In this document: one piece after another, positions 1 to 8,848 of the stretch
Layout: every line of letters starts with the position of its first letter
Numbering within the stretch: position 1 is the first letter of the stretch
Source of the DNA: Coprobacter fastidiosus
GTDB taxonomy: Bacteria > Bacteroidota > Bacteroidia > Bacteroidales > Coprobacteraceae
Length of the DNA: 64,000 nucleotides
Assembly: GCF_030296935.1 (NCBI RefSeq)
Contig: NZ_AP028032.1
Coordinates: forward strand, 1,612,001-1,676,000
Direction: 5' to 3'
Program-made: the position numbers and the translations under genes
The notes under the pieces: model-generated
Databases searched by the model: none
Seen by the model: the letters and a program-made list of their open reading frames with translations, nothing else
What the model was told of the DNA's origin: nothing

Positions 1-714
1 TTTCCCGGAAACAAATAATCCCGGAGTCTCCCCATACTCGCTTTTCTCGATACCTTCGCTTTTCGGCTGCAGAAAAATATTCTCATGGTGCAGGAATACG
101 TGCCCGCCTCGTTGGCGAATATAGTCATATAACTCACATTTGGTTTTTATCACCCCTTCGAATGAACCGAAACCTTGCAAATGCGCTTTCCCGACATTTG
201 TAATAATTCCGAAATTCGGTTCGGCTATGTTCGCTAATGCTTTAATTTCTCCGGGATGGCTTGCCCCCATTTCGATAACCGCTATTTCATGAGCTTTCGT
301 CAGCTTCAATAAAGTAAGAGGCACTCCGATATGGTTATTCAAATTTCCTTCCGTTGCCAGAACATTATATTTCTGAGATAAGCAAGCTGCGGTCAACTCC
401 TTGGTCGTCGTCTTACCGTTAGTTCCGGTAATAGCAATTACCGGAATATTCAACACCCTACGATGAAGCTTTGCCAGAGCTTGCAATGTCTGCAAAACGT
501 CATTTACCAAAATAATACGCTCATCCGTTGCCAATTCAGGGTCATCTACAACAGCATAAGCACACCCTTCGGACAAAGCTCGTAAAGCAAAGTCATTTCC
601 ATTAAAATTCTCACCTTTTAATGCAAAAAAAATAGAATCACAGACGCATCTACGGCTATCCGTCGTAATAGTACGATGCTCTTTAAATATCGAATATAAT
701 TCTTCTATTGTCAC
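1..714 (-). CDS. murF: MurF, UDP-MurNAc-tripeptide--D-Ala-D-Ala ligase (5' part only)
   Basis: Cytoplasmic Mur ligase that adds D-Ala-D-Ala to UDP-MurNAc-tripeptide, the last soluble step of peptidoglycan precursor synthesis. The first 238 codons are visible; the gene runs off the left edge, so the C-terminal domain is missing. The start is a GTG at 714 (reads VTIEELYSIF); an in-frame TAA lies just upstream and no ATG fits. The N-terminal domain carries the family signature TTDSR...FFALKGENFNG. It is followed by the ATP-binding P-loop GTNGKTTTKE (about residues 95-104) and the central-domain stretch IEMGASHPGEI. It lies downstream of the salvage operon on the same strand with an 84-bp gap, so it may be transcribed separately. 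Family assignment is secure. Confidence 0.93.
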   Translation of the reverse strand, partial: MTIEELYSIFKEHRTITTDSRRCVCDSIFFALKGENFNGNDFALRALSEGCAYAVVDDPELATDERIILVNDVLQTLQALAKLHRRVLNIPVIAITGTNGKTTTKELTAACLSQKYNVLATEGNLNNHIGVPLTLLKLTKAHEIAVIEMGASHPGEIKALANIAEPNFGIITNVGKAHLQGFGSFEGVIKTKCELYDYIRQRGGHVFLHHENIFLQPKSEGIEKSEYGETPGLFVSGK

Positions 715-798
715 TTTTATACCAATTTTTTATATCGGCGAAATTACACTATTTTTTCAAAATAAGATTCTTATCCGCCAAGCTTTATACTCTCTGTC

Positions 799-2661
799 TC
801 AACTTTTTTCATCGGTATCTTCATTGATCCCGAATGTCCGGTCTATCTTCAAAAACGGCAACACGGCAAATCCCGGTAATGTACAAATCATCACCCATAT
901 AAAGAAACGGTTATACCCTATAAGCTCTTCGATCCACCCGGCCGCCATTCCGGGAATCATCATCCCGAGAGCCATAAATGCCGTACAAATTGCATAATGA
1001 GCGGTCTTGTGTTCTCCTTCCGAGATATAGATCATGTACAACATATAAGCCGTGAAACCGAATCCATAACCGAACTGTTCAACCGCAACCGCAATATTTA
1101 TCCACAACAGGCTTTCCGGTTGCATATAAGATAAATAAACATAAACCAAATTAGGTAAAGATATAGCCAAAGCCATCGGCCACAACCAGAAATACAATCC
1201 CTTTCGGGATGCAGCTATTCCGCCCAATATTCCACCGATAGTCAAAGCAATGACTCCCACAGTTCCGTAAACCATCCCGACTTCTCCGGTCGTTAATCCC
1301 AATCCTCCGGCATCCCGGTCATCAAGCATAAAAGGAGAAGCAAGTTTCAACAATTGCGATTCTGCCAATCGATAAGTCAACATAAAAAGAATGCCGATTC
1401 CGATTTCTTTTTTTCGAAAAAAAGAGACAAAAGTCTTCCAAAATTCACGGAACACCTCCTTTACCGTACGAAAATTTCCTTGTCTGTCTCCGGAGGGACG
1501 AGGAAGTACCCATCTATGATATCCGGATAAAAACAAAAACATTCCGGCCAATACAAAAAAAGTAATCGACCATGCAAACGGGATATTACCCGATAATCCC
1601 CTGAACAAAGCCTCACTTTTTCCGGTAAGCATCGCATCTGCCCGAATAACCATATAAGCAGGCTTATCTCCATTTAAATGGGTAAAAACCAGCCTTTCTC
1701 CTGCAATTAATTGAAAACTGTTATCTCCCCGCCGTAAATGAGTGTTCAACACGATTTCTCTATCCGGTTCAGGTATTTTTATCGGTTTAACAGAAATAAT
1801 TCCGACATTTCCCGACACGACGGAATTTTCCGTTTTCGCATTCTCTTCGTCACCGAAATGTTTCCGTATAAAATTTCCTAAAGGACGTGAAACATAATTC
1901 TCCCACCAAGATTCTGTCACAAGTCTTTTAGCTTTATTTGGCGACATCGTAACCTCCTCTGCAGGAACAAAACCTTGCTGCCTGTTATAATTATTTACTC
2001 TCGATACCACATTCTGTACACTGTCTGCCGAAATTGTACCGGGAGCTATATAAAGAGTCGAAGATGAAAGGATAAAATCTTTCTGACTCGTAATGAATCG
2101 TTCATTTTCCGGAACAGGTGAATTCATCACTTTAAATTCCACAGGAGAATATCCCGAAACGATTTCAAGCCACCCGGCAAGAATAATCAACAGACCTTGC
2201 CCCGTAATCATGGCAATGCGGTAAAAAGTGCTGCGAATGCCGACATAAAGGGATTGCTCATGAGGTGTAAGAGCAATCATATAAAATCCATCGGCAGCAA
2301 TATCATGGGTGGCCGAACTGAATGCCAGCAACCAGAAAAACGCAAGCGTAACCTGCAAAAAGAACGAGGCGGGGATCGTAAATGCAATCCCGGTAAGTCC
2401 GGCACCGACCAATAACTGCATCATTATTATCCACCAGCGCCGGGTTTTTAAAATATCGACAAAAGGACTCCACAAAGGTTTCAACACCCACGGCAGATAC
2501 AACCAACTGGTGTATAAGGCAATCTCTGTATTGGATACTCCCATGCGCTTATAAAGAATCACGGCAATAGTCATTACTGCGACATAAGGTATTCCTTCTG
2601 CAAAATAAAGCGTCGGAATCCAGCACCACGGTGACCGTCTGTTTATTTTTCTCAGTGACAT
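799..2661 (-). CDS. AmpG/MurT-like MFS transporter for muropeptide sugar uptake
   Basis: Inner-membrane major facilitator of the AmpG type. AmpG signature residues ATHDIAADGFY (about 117-127) follow the fourth membrane segment. The operon partners (MurQ, MurNAc-type kinase) point to MurNAc or anhydro-muropeptide as cargo, as for MurT of Tannerella forsythia; this substrate is inferred. At 620 aa it is longer than the usual 420-500 aa. The excess is a roughly 180-residue hydrophilic insert (about 170-350) between the fifth and sixth membrane segments, predicted periplasmic, followed by six more hydrophobic segments. It is the last gene of the operon, starting 8 nt after the DUF4922 stop codon. 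Start ATG at 2661. Confidence 0.82.
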   Translation of the reverse strand: MSLRKINRRSPWCWIPTLYFAEGIPYVAVMTIAVILYKRMGVSNTEIALYTSWLYLPWVLKPLWSPFVDILKTRRWWIIMMQLLVGAGLTGIAFTIPASFFLQVTLAFFWLLAFSSATHDIAADGFYMIALTPHEQSLYVGIRSTFYRIAMITGQGLLIILAGWLEIVSGYSPVEFKVMNSPVPENERFITSQKDFILSSSTLYIAPGTISADSVQNVVSRVNNYNRQQGFVPAEEVTMSPNKAKRLVTESWWENYVSRPLGNFIRKHFGDEENAKTENSVVSGNVGIISVKPIKIPEPDREIVLNTHLRRGDNSFQLIAGERLVFTHLNGDKPAYMVIRADAMLTGKSEALFRGLSGNIPFAWSITFFVLAGMFLFLSGYHRWVLPRPSGDRQGNFRTVKEVFREFWKTFVSFFRKKEIGIGILFMLTYRLAESQLLKLASPFMLDDRDAGGLGLTTGEVGMVYGTVGVIALTIGGILGGIAASRKGLYFWLWPMALAISLPNLVYVYLSYMQPESLLWINIAVAVEQFGYGFGFTAYMLYMIYISEGEHKTAHYAICTAFMALGMMIPGMAAGWIEELIGYNRFFIWVMICTLPGFAVLPFLKIDRTFGINEDTDEKS

Positions 2662-2669
2662 ATCGGCTC

Positions 2670-3626
2670 TTATATTTTACGCCATTCCTTGCATATTCGG
2701 TTTGTTTCTTCTGAAGTTAAAGACACTTGCATAAATATATCTATAATCTCTTCTTTTGTAAATCGTTCGAAATCGGATTTACGAGGTAACGGAACGACTC
2801 CGCTCAAATCAATAGCCCCCGGACTGATCAACCGCTGTTTATCCCCTTCTTCATAATATTGAGTCGGACGATGTGTACGGCGGGGTAATATCCATAGCCT
2901 CCACACCGGAGCTTCATAAGTACACAATATATTCATCATCGGTTCTGTATCTCCATTGAGAACAGGCAATAATCGCAAGAGCAAGTCAAAGGCTTCGGCA
3001 ATTCTATCCATTTGTCCCGATTCTACAAAAAACACGCTTTGAGGCCATCGTTCGAGCCTGCCTAACAAAATATTTCCGTCTCGATATACTGCCTCTCCTT
3101 GTTCACGATAAATATCGCTCCAAAGATACTCCAACGGGACAAATCCTTTGTTACCTGCCTGAAAATGCATGTGATCGGGAGCAGAAGCCCCGCAACGAGG
3201 ACCGTTGTAAAAGACGATATAACGGTCGATAGCCCTGGCTAAATCCAGCATATCGTTCAAGCGACCACAAATAGTCTGCGGTGTATGTATGACAGACGGC
3301 ATAGTCAGATGTTTAGGGAAAATAGGATACGGATTGGCAAGCATGACATACTTCCCGGCAACAGTAATCCCGACTTGCTCCGCCGGTCTGTTTTCTTCAC
3401 AAAGAAAACATTTCCGGTTTTGAATAGATTGCCGGTCGATAACTGCCGCTGCCGAACGTATTCGTTCCGGATTAAACTGTAATGTAACGGGAACTCCTTC
3501 CACAAAGACAATCCGAGTTTCCACCCGTTCCAGTGCCTGACAGTTTTTATCGAGTAATGCCCACACGGAGCGTTGCTCTCGGATGAGGCGATCTGCACAG
3601 TCCGAATCGATCTCAAATTTATTCAT
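2670..3626 (-). CDS. DUF4922 protein, HIT/GalT-like nucleotidyltransferase fold
   Basis: 318-aa soluble protein. It shows a GalT/HIT-type active-site motif, H152-M-H154-F-Q156 (HxHxQ), preceded by a NPYPIFPKHL stretch (98-107) like the one before the active site in galactose-1-phosphate uridylyltransferase and GDP-hexose phosphorylases. A CFLC pair (73-76) could bind a metal. This suggests nucleotidyl transfer or phosphorolysis on a nucleotide-sugar or nucleoside polyphosphate; the substrate is unknown. It overlaps the end of the upstream glycosyltransferase by 4 nt (ATGA), so the two are translationally coupled, and both sit in the MurNAc salvage operon. The fold assignment is motif-based; no biochemical role is claimed. 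Confidence 0.75.
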   Translation of the reverse strand: MNKFEIDSDCADRLIREQRSVWALLDKNCQALERVETRIVFVEGVPVTLQFNPERIRSAAAVIDRQSIQNRKCFLCEENRPAEQVGITVAGKYVMLANPYPIFPKHLTMPSVIHTPQTICGRLNDMLDLARAIDRYIVFYNGPRCGASAPDHMHFQAGNKGFVPLEYLWSDIYREQGEAVYRDGNILLGRLERWPQSVFFVESGQMDRIAEAFDLLLRLLPVLNGDTEPMMNILCTYEAPVWRLWILPRRTHRPTQYYEEGDKQRLISPGAIDLSGVVPLPRKSDFERFTKEEIIDIFMQVSLTSEETNRICKEWRKI

Positions 3627-5092
3627 CTCTCATTCATTTTTTTCCGCACTTCTATTTCGAAACTACGCAATTTGTCTTTATACGAATTATTTGCATTTAT
3701 TTTTTCTACGACAAGTGCGGCATCCGAATTACCCTCCCAACGACGACAAAGATATATCGGCTCATAGATGCGTCCTATTTTATAATTTCGCGAGAACGTC
3801 AGTCCGAGAGCATAATCCTCGCCATAACTGGTATTCGGTACGGTAAACTTTCGCAGCAATTCGGTACAAAAAGCACGTGGCGCACCCAACCCGTTAATGC
3901 GTAAAGCGTTATTATGCCCATTTCCGTCTGTCCATTCCCGATGATCGATAATACCCGGCGGAATGACCTGCATATCGAAATCGGTCATAATGTAGCTGCC
4001 TACCACCATGGCGCATTGCTCACGATGAAACATGTCTATAATTCTTTGCAGCGTATGCTTGTCTTTATAAACATCGTCACTATCGAGCTGTACAGCATAT
4101 TTTCCACATTGAGATGCAAATATCCCGACATTCCAACACCCGCCTATTCCGAGTGTGTCTTCTTCGGGGATAATATGAATCAGTTTTCCATCCGAACTCA
4201 GATCTTTCAAAATATCCGTTGTTCCGTCCGTCGAATGATTATCTACGACAATTACATTGAAAGGGAAATCGGTCTCCTGTCCCAATGCCGAGCGTACAGC
4301 ATCCCCAATCGTTCTCACCCGGTTATATACCGGAATAACGACCGAAGCCTCCACGTCAAACCTCATTGCAGATGCATCGAACGTTCGTGTTCGTGCAGGA
4401 AGCCACGCACCGATCGTTTTCAAATAATCGGTACAAGCTCGTTCCATCTCTATCTGTACGGCACGGTTGCGCGGATCGACATAGTCAAACTGCTTTTCTC
4501 CGGATTTACGGAAATCATATTCGCCTTGAGAATATAAAAACTCAGGGATATGTACAGGCAAACTTTTTCGGGAAACCCGTAAACGCAAATCATACCATCC
4601 CGCATAACGGTATATCTCTTTCATCTGTCCGGCAGCCTCCCGAATAGAGCGATTCCGATAAAACAGAATAGTCCCGAAATCGAAATCATCTCTTATACTA
4701 CCGGATAGATAATCTATTACCGGATGTTTTTCTTCCTTTCCGGCAATGTTTTTATAGTAATCGGCATAACAAAGTCCCGATCCCGTATCTTCCGCAATAC
4801 GGATAAAACGGTCTATTGCACAACTCCCGAAACATACGGGACTATATCCCGAACAAAGTATCGTATAACCGTCTTCAGGAATATTTTCGGCAATTTGCCG
4901 TATGGTTTCCGTAGAGTACAGATCATCGACAAACAAAGACCTGCACCCTTCGATACCCGGATCATTCCGGTCTTTTGATAACAAAAGCATTATCGATAAC
5001 GGATAACGGCTCTTTTTGAGAGAAGCGACAGTCGAAGATACTTGCTCGACAGAATCAAAAGGGAGAAAACAAGATATTACAGGAGATTCCAT
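3623..5092 (-). CDS. Family 2 glycosyltransferase with extra N-terminal domain
   Basis: 489 aa. The C-terminal half (about 245-420) is a GT-A fold family 2 glycosyltransferase: SVVIPVYNR start, VVDNHSTDGT nucleotide-binding loop and a QLDSDD (DxD-like) metal/nucleotide site. The first 240 residues form a second, diverged GT-A-like region (starts ISCFLPFDSVEQ, with a SGLCYADYYK segment) lacking a clear DxD, so the protein may be a tandem GT with one degenerate unit. There is no signal peptide or membrane segment, so it is cytoplasmic. It starts 8 nt after murQ and overlaps the DUF4922 gene by 4 nt. Its presence in a peptidoglycan sugar-salvage operon is unexpected; donor and acceptor are unknown. 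Confidence 0.75.
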   Translation of the reverse strand: MESPVISCFLPFDSVEQVSSTVASLKKSRYPLSIMLLLSKDRNDPGIEGCRSLFVDDLYSTETIRQIAENIPEDGYTILCSGYSPVCFGSCAIDRFIRIAEDTGSGLCYADYYKNIAGKEEKHPVIDYLSGSIRDDFDFGTILFYRNRSIREAAGQMKEIYRYAGWYDLRLRVSRKSLPVHIPEFLYSQGEYDFRKSGEKQFDYVDPRNRAVQIEMERACTDYLKTIGAWLPARTRTFDASAMRFDVEASVVIPVYNRVRTIGDAVRSALGQETDFPFNVIVVDNHSTDGTTDILKDLSSDGKLIHIIPEEDTLGIGGCWNVGIFASQCGKYAVQLDSDDVYKDKHTLQRIIDMFHREQCAMVVGSYIMTDFDMQVIPPGIIDHREWTDGNGHNNALRINGLGAPRAFCTELLRKFTVPNTSYGEDYALGLTFSRNYKIGRIYEPIYLCRRWEGNSDAALVVEKINANNSYKDKLRSFEIEVRKKMNER

Positions 5093-5100
5093 AATTATGA

Positions 5101-5919
5101 TTATTGGTGTTTCATATATTCATCGACAGCTTTCTTTACCGATCCGTGCAGTAGCAGTAACTCCTTTGCCGTATCATAATCCAAGCCCGTTTCTTCCACA
5201 ATCATGCGAGCCCCCCGATCTATCAGTTTCTGGTTGGTCAATTGCATATTCACCATTCGGTTGCCTTTCACCCGACCCATTTTTATCATTGTGGCGGTAG
5301 AAATCATATTTAAAACCAGCTTTTGCGCCGTACCCGATTTCATACGTGTACTTCCGGTCACGAACTCTGGTCCTACGATGATCTCGATAGGAATATCAGC
5401 TTCCCGAGAGACCGGAGAACCCGGATTACAAGAAATGGAAGCCGTAAGAATTCCGGCTTTCCGACAGTGATGCAACGCTCCGATTACATAAGGCGTCGTA
5501 CCGGATGCTGCAATTCCGATTACCGTATCGAGGGGACCGACATTGCGGTCGCAAAGCTCTTTCCATCCCTTTTCAGCACTATCTTCTGCAGCTTCTACCG
5601 GATTGCGCAATGCAGTATCGCCTCCGGCTATGAGTCCGATCACATAAGTATTCGGCATGCCGTAAGTGGGCGGAATCTCCGAAGCATCCAATACACCGAG
5701 CCGTCCGCTCGTACCTGCCCCTAAATAAAAAATACGACCGCCCCGTTTCATCTTCGGGACAATCGCTTCTACCAGTTTTTCGATCTGAGGTATTGCCTTT
5801 TCTACCGCAACGGCAACTTTTTTATCCTCTTCGTTGATTCCTACAAGTAATTCATGTACCGATTTCTCTTCCAAATGATCATGTAAAGAGGGCATTTCGG
5901 TTATTTTTTCAAATTTCAT
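5101..5919 (-). CDS. murQ: MurQ, N-acetylmuramic acid 6-phosphate etherase
   Basis: Cleaves the lactyl ether of MurNAc-6-phosphate to GlcNAc-6-phosphate and D-lactate in the cytoplasm, the committing step of MurNAc catabolism. 272 aa, slightly shorter than E. coli MurQ (298). SIS-domain sugar-phosphate signatures are visible: GAGTSGRLGVLDASEIPPT (catalytic-Glu region, about 68-86) and GIAASGTTPYV; the family motif STRMKSGTAQK follows. The C-terminal TGLDYDTAKELL stretch is typical. It lies 6 nt downstream of the kinase gene and 8 nt upstream of the GT2 gene, within the salvage operon. Confidence 0.95.
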   Translation of the reverse strand: MKFEKITEMPSLHDHLEEKSVHELLVGINEEDKKVAVAVEKAIPQIEKLVEAIVPKMKRGGRIFYLGAGTSGRLGVLDASEIPPTYGMPNTYVIGLIAGGDTALRNPVEAAEDSAEKGWKELCDRNVGPLDTVIGIAASGTTPYVIGALHHCRKAGILTASISCNPGSPVSREADIPIEIIVGPEFVTGSTRMKSGTAQKLVLNMISTATMIKMGRVKGNRMVNMQLTNQKLIDRGARMIVEETGLDYDTAKELLLLHGSVKKAVDEYMKHQ

Positions 5920-5925
5920 CTTAAT

Positions 5926-6765
5926 TCAGTTTGCTGCATTTAAATGATATTTTACAAGTTCCGTAACAGGAGCGGATAGAATTTTACCGACCGTCAAAGA
6001 AAGAGATCGCGCCACCTCTAACAATACCGGACGGTAATAATATGCCACAGAACCTACCATGTGCACCGTTTCTCCTTGAGGATAATGCAGAACGTTTCTA
6101 CGAAAAAAAGATGTGAATGCATTGACCGCCAATAACCGTATTTCCGGTTCGTCAAGATTTTCTGCAACAAACGGAGAAAGCGAAGCGAGAAACCGGTTCG
6201 GAAACGGCTCTTTATAAACAGCTTGTAAAATCTGTTCCCGAGAAAGTTGAAAACGGGCAAAAAAACGATCTCTTAACGGTTGGGAAAGTTCCTCTTTCAG
6301 GCAATCCGCCACCAAACGTCGTCCTAAATCCGCACCGCTACCTTCATCTCCCAAGATAAAGCCAAGAGGCGAAACATGCTGCTCTATATTTTTCCCATTA
6401 TAATAACAAGAGTTCGACCCTGTCCCCAATATACAGGCAATACCCGATTCATGCCCGCATAACGCTCGTGCAGCACCTAACAAATCGCTGTTTACTTCGA
6501 CTTGGTCACAACCGATCACATATCGTAATAATCCCGAAATCATCTGACATTGAATCGGAGTAGCACACCCGGCTCCATAAAAAAAGACTTCGGTTATATC
6601 GGTAACAGGAAGTCGTTCGAGTACCTCTCTCGACAATATTTTCCTGATCTCGTCATCCGTTTGGAAAAAAGGATTTATTCCCGCTGTCTTAAATGCGATC
6701 GTTTGAGTCTCGTCTGCCAAACACCAATCGGTTTTGGTAGAACCGCTATCTGCTATCAGTATCAT
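5926..6765 (-). CDS. BadF/BcrA-type amino-sugar kinase (MurNAc/GlcNAc kinase, MurK-like)
   Basis: 279-aa ASKHA-superfamily kinase of the N-acetylglucosamine kinase type. Phosphate-1 motif ADSGSTKTDW (4-13), phosphate-2/adenosine region LGTGSNS, and DEGSGADLGRR are all present. It would phosphorylate MurNAc (and/or GlcNAc) at O-6 to feed MurQ, as described for MurK of Tannerella. The frame stays open to 6930, but the ATG at 6765 is chosen because the protein then begins MILIADSGSTKT exactly at the conserved beta strand; the extra 55 residues resemble no part of the family. It starts 91 nt after the SpoIID gene and 6 nt before murQ. Confidence 0.88.
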   Translation of the reverse strand: MILIADSGSTKTDWCLADETQTIAFKTAGINPFFQTDDEIRKILSREVLERLPVTDITEVFFYGAGCATPIQCQMISGLLRYVIGCDQVEVNSDLLGAARALCGHESGIACILGTGSNSCYYNGKNIEQHVSPLGFILGDEGSGADLGRRLVADCLKEELSQPLRDRFFARFQLSREQILQAVYKEPFPNRFLASLSPFVAENLDEPEIRLLAVNAFTSFFRRNVLHYPQGETVHMVGSVAYYYRPVLLEVARSLSLTVGKILSAPVTELVKYHLNAAN

Positions 6766-6856
6766 TTTTTCAATTTTCTGGAAATTGTTGCAATGTATCA
6801 AATTTTTCGGGAATCGGATGAAAGTCGTCTCTAAAAAATTATTGAAATATTCTGTG

Positions 6857-8173
6857 TCAATATATTCTTTCAATCGCACTGTTACGATAATAATGCGACA
6901 ATATTTCCCGATAAGAGTACCCCTTCGCACCCATCACCGCCGCACCGATCTGACAAAGACCGACTCCATGCCCCCAACCTGCCCCTTTCAAGGTATATGA
7001 CTGCGGAATACCATCCTTCACATTTTCCGGATGTACCGTAAATGCAGAACTGTATAAATGCGAAGCGGACAAAATACGCCGAATAAACAACTCTTTACCC
7101 ACAACACGTGAAACTTTCGTTCCTACAATACGCAACCGGACAATTCGCCCGGAAGCCCCTCTTGCCAAAGGAACAAGCGAAACAATTTCACCGAAATCTA
7201 TACCCGACCGTTTCCGGATAAGGTTCGCCAGTTCCGACTGGGTGTAAGATACCGACCAACGGTAAAAGTCGGTTGTCTCCTGATCATACCCGTTCAGCAC
7301 TTGTTCCAAAATCTTCGGGTCTCGTGTATTGCAAAATGCTTCGGGCGAAGATTCTATAAATCCCGAAGCATTCTTCTCATCGGCCAAGTCGGGGATTTTT
7401 TCATTCGAAAACTTATCATACACAGGGATAAGGTAAGGATGATGCTTCTCTTCCCAACAATTTTCAAACAGTTCGCTTACTCCGCCGCAACATTTTGAGA
7501 ATCGTGCATCGCAAATCCGGCTTTCACTTGTCAGGACTTCGCCACGGGTAGATCGTACAGCTTCTGCCACCTGAGGGGTAGCGATACGGGTTATCCCCTG
7601 ATAACGTTGACAATGATCGTCAGCACAAACATCAAATAAAAAATGATCTTCCCTATCATACCAACAGACGATTTCATCAGGGTTTTCCCTCTTGTTACTT
7701 GCCCTTTTATTTCCCGGTTTCCCATTAAAACGGGGAAGTTGGGCCAATAACCAGCTTCGGGAAATTACAGCATGAGCCTTAAGCAATTCAAGTGAAGCCG
7801 AAGCACTCATCTCCGATGATATGACACTCGTCAAATATTTTTCCAAAGCAATACGGTTTATCGCTACAATCTCCGTGTCATCGGTAATCAGTTTCAATAT
7901 TCCGGAGAATCGTTGTGTTTCTTCCCGTTCCCAATGAAAATCCACACCGATAGTCACACTGTTCAAATCGAACGAACAGTTCTCATTCTCCGGAATGAAC
8001 ATCAAGGAATCGTATTCCTTACCATTCCATAAAATTCGATTGCCGGACAAGCATATAACCTTATGCTCCCCCTCAGTTATTATATCGGAAGGAGATACCG
8101 AAAACTTTCCGTTCAATCTGAAAACAATCTCTTTACGGTGTAAAATACCGACTTCAATCCGGGGTTCTGTCAT
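6857..8173 (-). CDS. SpoIID/LytB-domain protein (glycan-strand lytic transglycosylase family)
   Basis: 438 aa, first gene of the salvage operon. SpoIID-domain signatures: SEMSASASLELLKAHAVISR (contains the conserved catalytic-type Glu), FSKCCGGVSE, and the C-terminal GAGWGHGVGLCQIGA block. Family members cut glycan strands lacking stem peptides, a chemistry that fits the MurNAc pathway encoded next to it. The protein starts MTEPRIEVGIL and shows no signal peptide or membrane anchor, and the upstream frame offers none, so a cytoplasmic role or atypical export must be considered. No exact TAnnTTTG box was found upstream; a one-mismatch match lies 30-35 nt upstream of the ATG. Confidence 0.82.
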   Translation of the reverse strand: MTEPRIEVGILHRKEIVFRLNGKFSVSPSDIITEGEHKVICLSGNRILWNGKEYDSLMFIPENENCSFDLNSVTIGVDFHWEREETQRFSGILKLITDDTEIVAINRIALEKYLTSVISSEMSASASLELLKAHAVISRSWLLAQLPRFNGKPGNKRASNKRENPDEIVCWYDREDHFLFDVCADDHCQRYQGITRIATPQVAEAVRSTRGEVLTSESRICDARFSKCCGGVSELFENCWEEKHHPYLIPVYDKFSNEKIPDLADEKNASGFIESSPEAFCNTRDPKILEQVLNGYDQETTDFYRWSVSYTQSELANLIRKRSGIDFGEIVSLVPLARGASGRIVRLRIVGTKVSRVVGKELFIRRILSASHLYSSAFTVHPENVKDGIPQSYTLKGAGWGHGVGLCQIGAAVMGAKGYSYREILSHYYRNSAIERIY

Positions 8174-8293
8174 AGGTCTTTAAATATGAAAACAGATACA
8201 AAGTAAATGATTTTATTCCGGGATCTGCCGCTTTTCGACAAATGAAAAACAGGTCTTGCAATCATAATCGCTTCAAATAAACACCTTTTTCTT

Positions 8294-8813
8294 TCAAAGA
8301 TTCATTTTGCGTTCATATTCTTCTATAATCTTCCGGATTTCTGCAGTATTACTTTTCGGATATTCTCTTTTCATCACAATACTATCTTCGAGGTAATAAC
8401 CTTCATGATCCTGACGGGTCAAAAAGAATGTGGTGTCGGTCAGCATCGTCGCATTAAATTTCGCACTCCACGATCTAAGATCATTATATTCTACCAACAA
8501 TACCGCATTTCGACCCTCTTGTGACAATAATTTCACCTTCCCTTGTTCTATCCGATTTCCGAAATAATAGGTATAGACATAATCCCCTATATTGTCCTTA
8601 TCTGTCAGTATCTTCATCGAAACTATAATTTCATTACGATTCAAACTCCAAGCCCAATTTCCCCCAAAATCGAAAGTCGTCAGGACTGTCCGAATCGCTC
8701 AATAACTCAGCCGAAGATTCCGGCTCTTTTATCTCCCGAGAACGGGGACTCCCCGTACACGAAACCCATAAAATCAGGTGCAATATCAGAACTCCATAAA
8801 ACAGATTTTTCAT
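8294..8813 (-). pseudogene. Frameshifted fifth copy of the lipoprotein (immunity-like) array
   Basis: Begins at the ATG at 8813 with the same lipoprotein signal as its neighbours (lipobox LWVSC). Compared with the intact copy at 9370-9915 it has one extra base near 8683-8684, after the DSDS residues. This throws translation into a frame that stops soon after, while the remainder stays open as a 116-codon stretch from 8644. A second, one-base loss near 8305-8315 shifts the last residues out of the normal NEALKEKGVYLK-type tail. Two independent lesions argue for real decay rather than a single read error. It is the promoter-distal member of the array. Confidence 0.8.
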
Positions 8814-8848
8814 AATCGTGCGAATTTAATATTTTTCATAAAACAAGA

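Noticed and set aside
3914-4537. 207-codon plus-strand open frame
   Set aside because: It lies antisense inside the glycosyltransferase gene, which has clear family motifs; composition is that of a reverse-frame shadow.
5926-6930. Longer kinase start at 6930
   Set aside because: The extra 55 residues have no counterpart in the kinase family and overlap the SpoIID gene; the ATG at 6765 starts at the conserved first strand.
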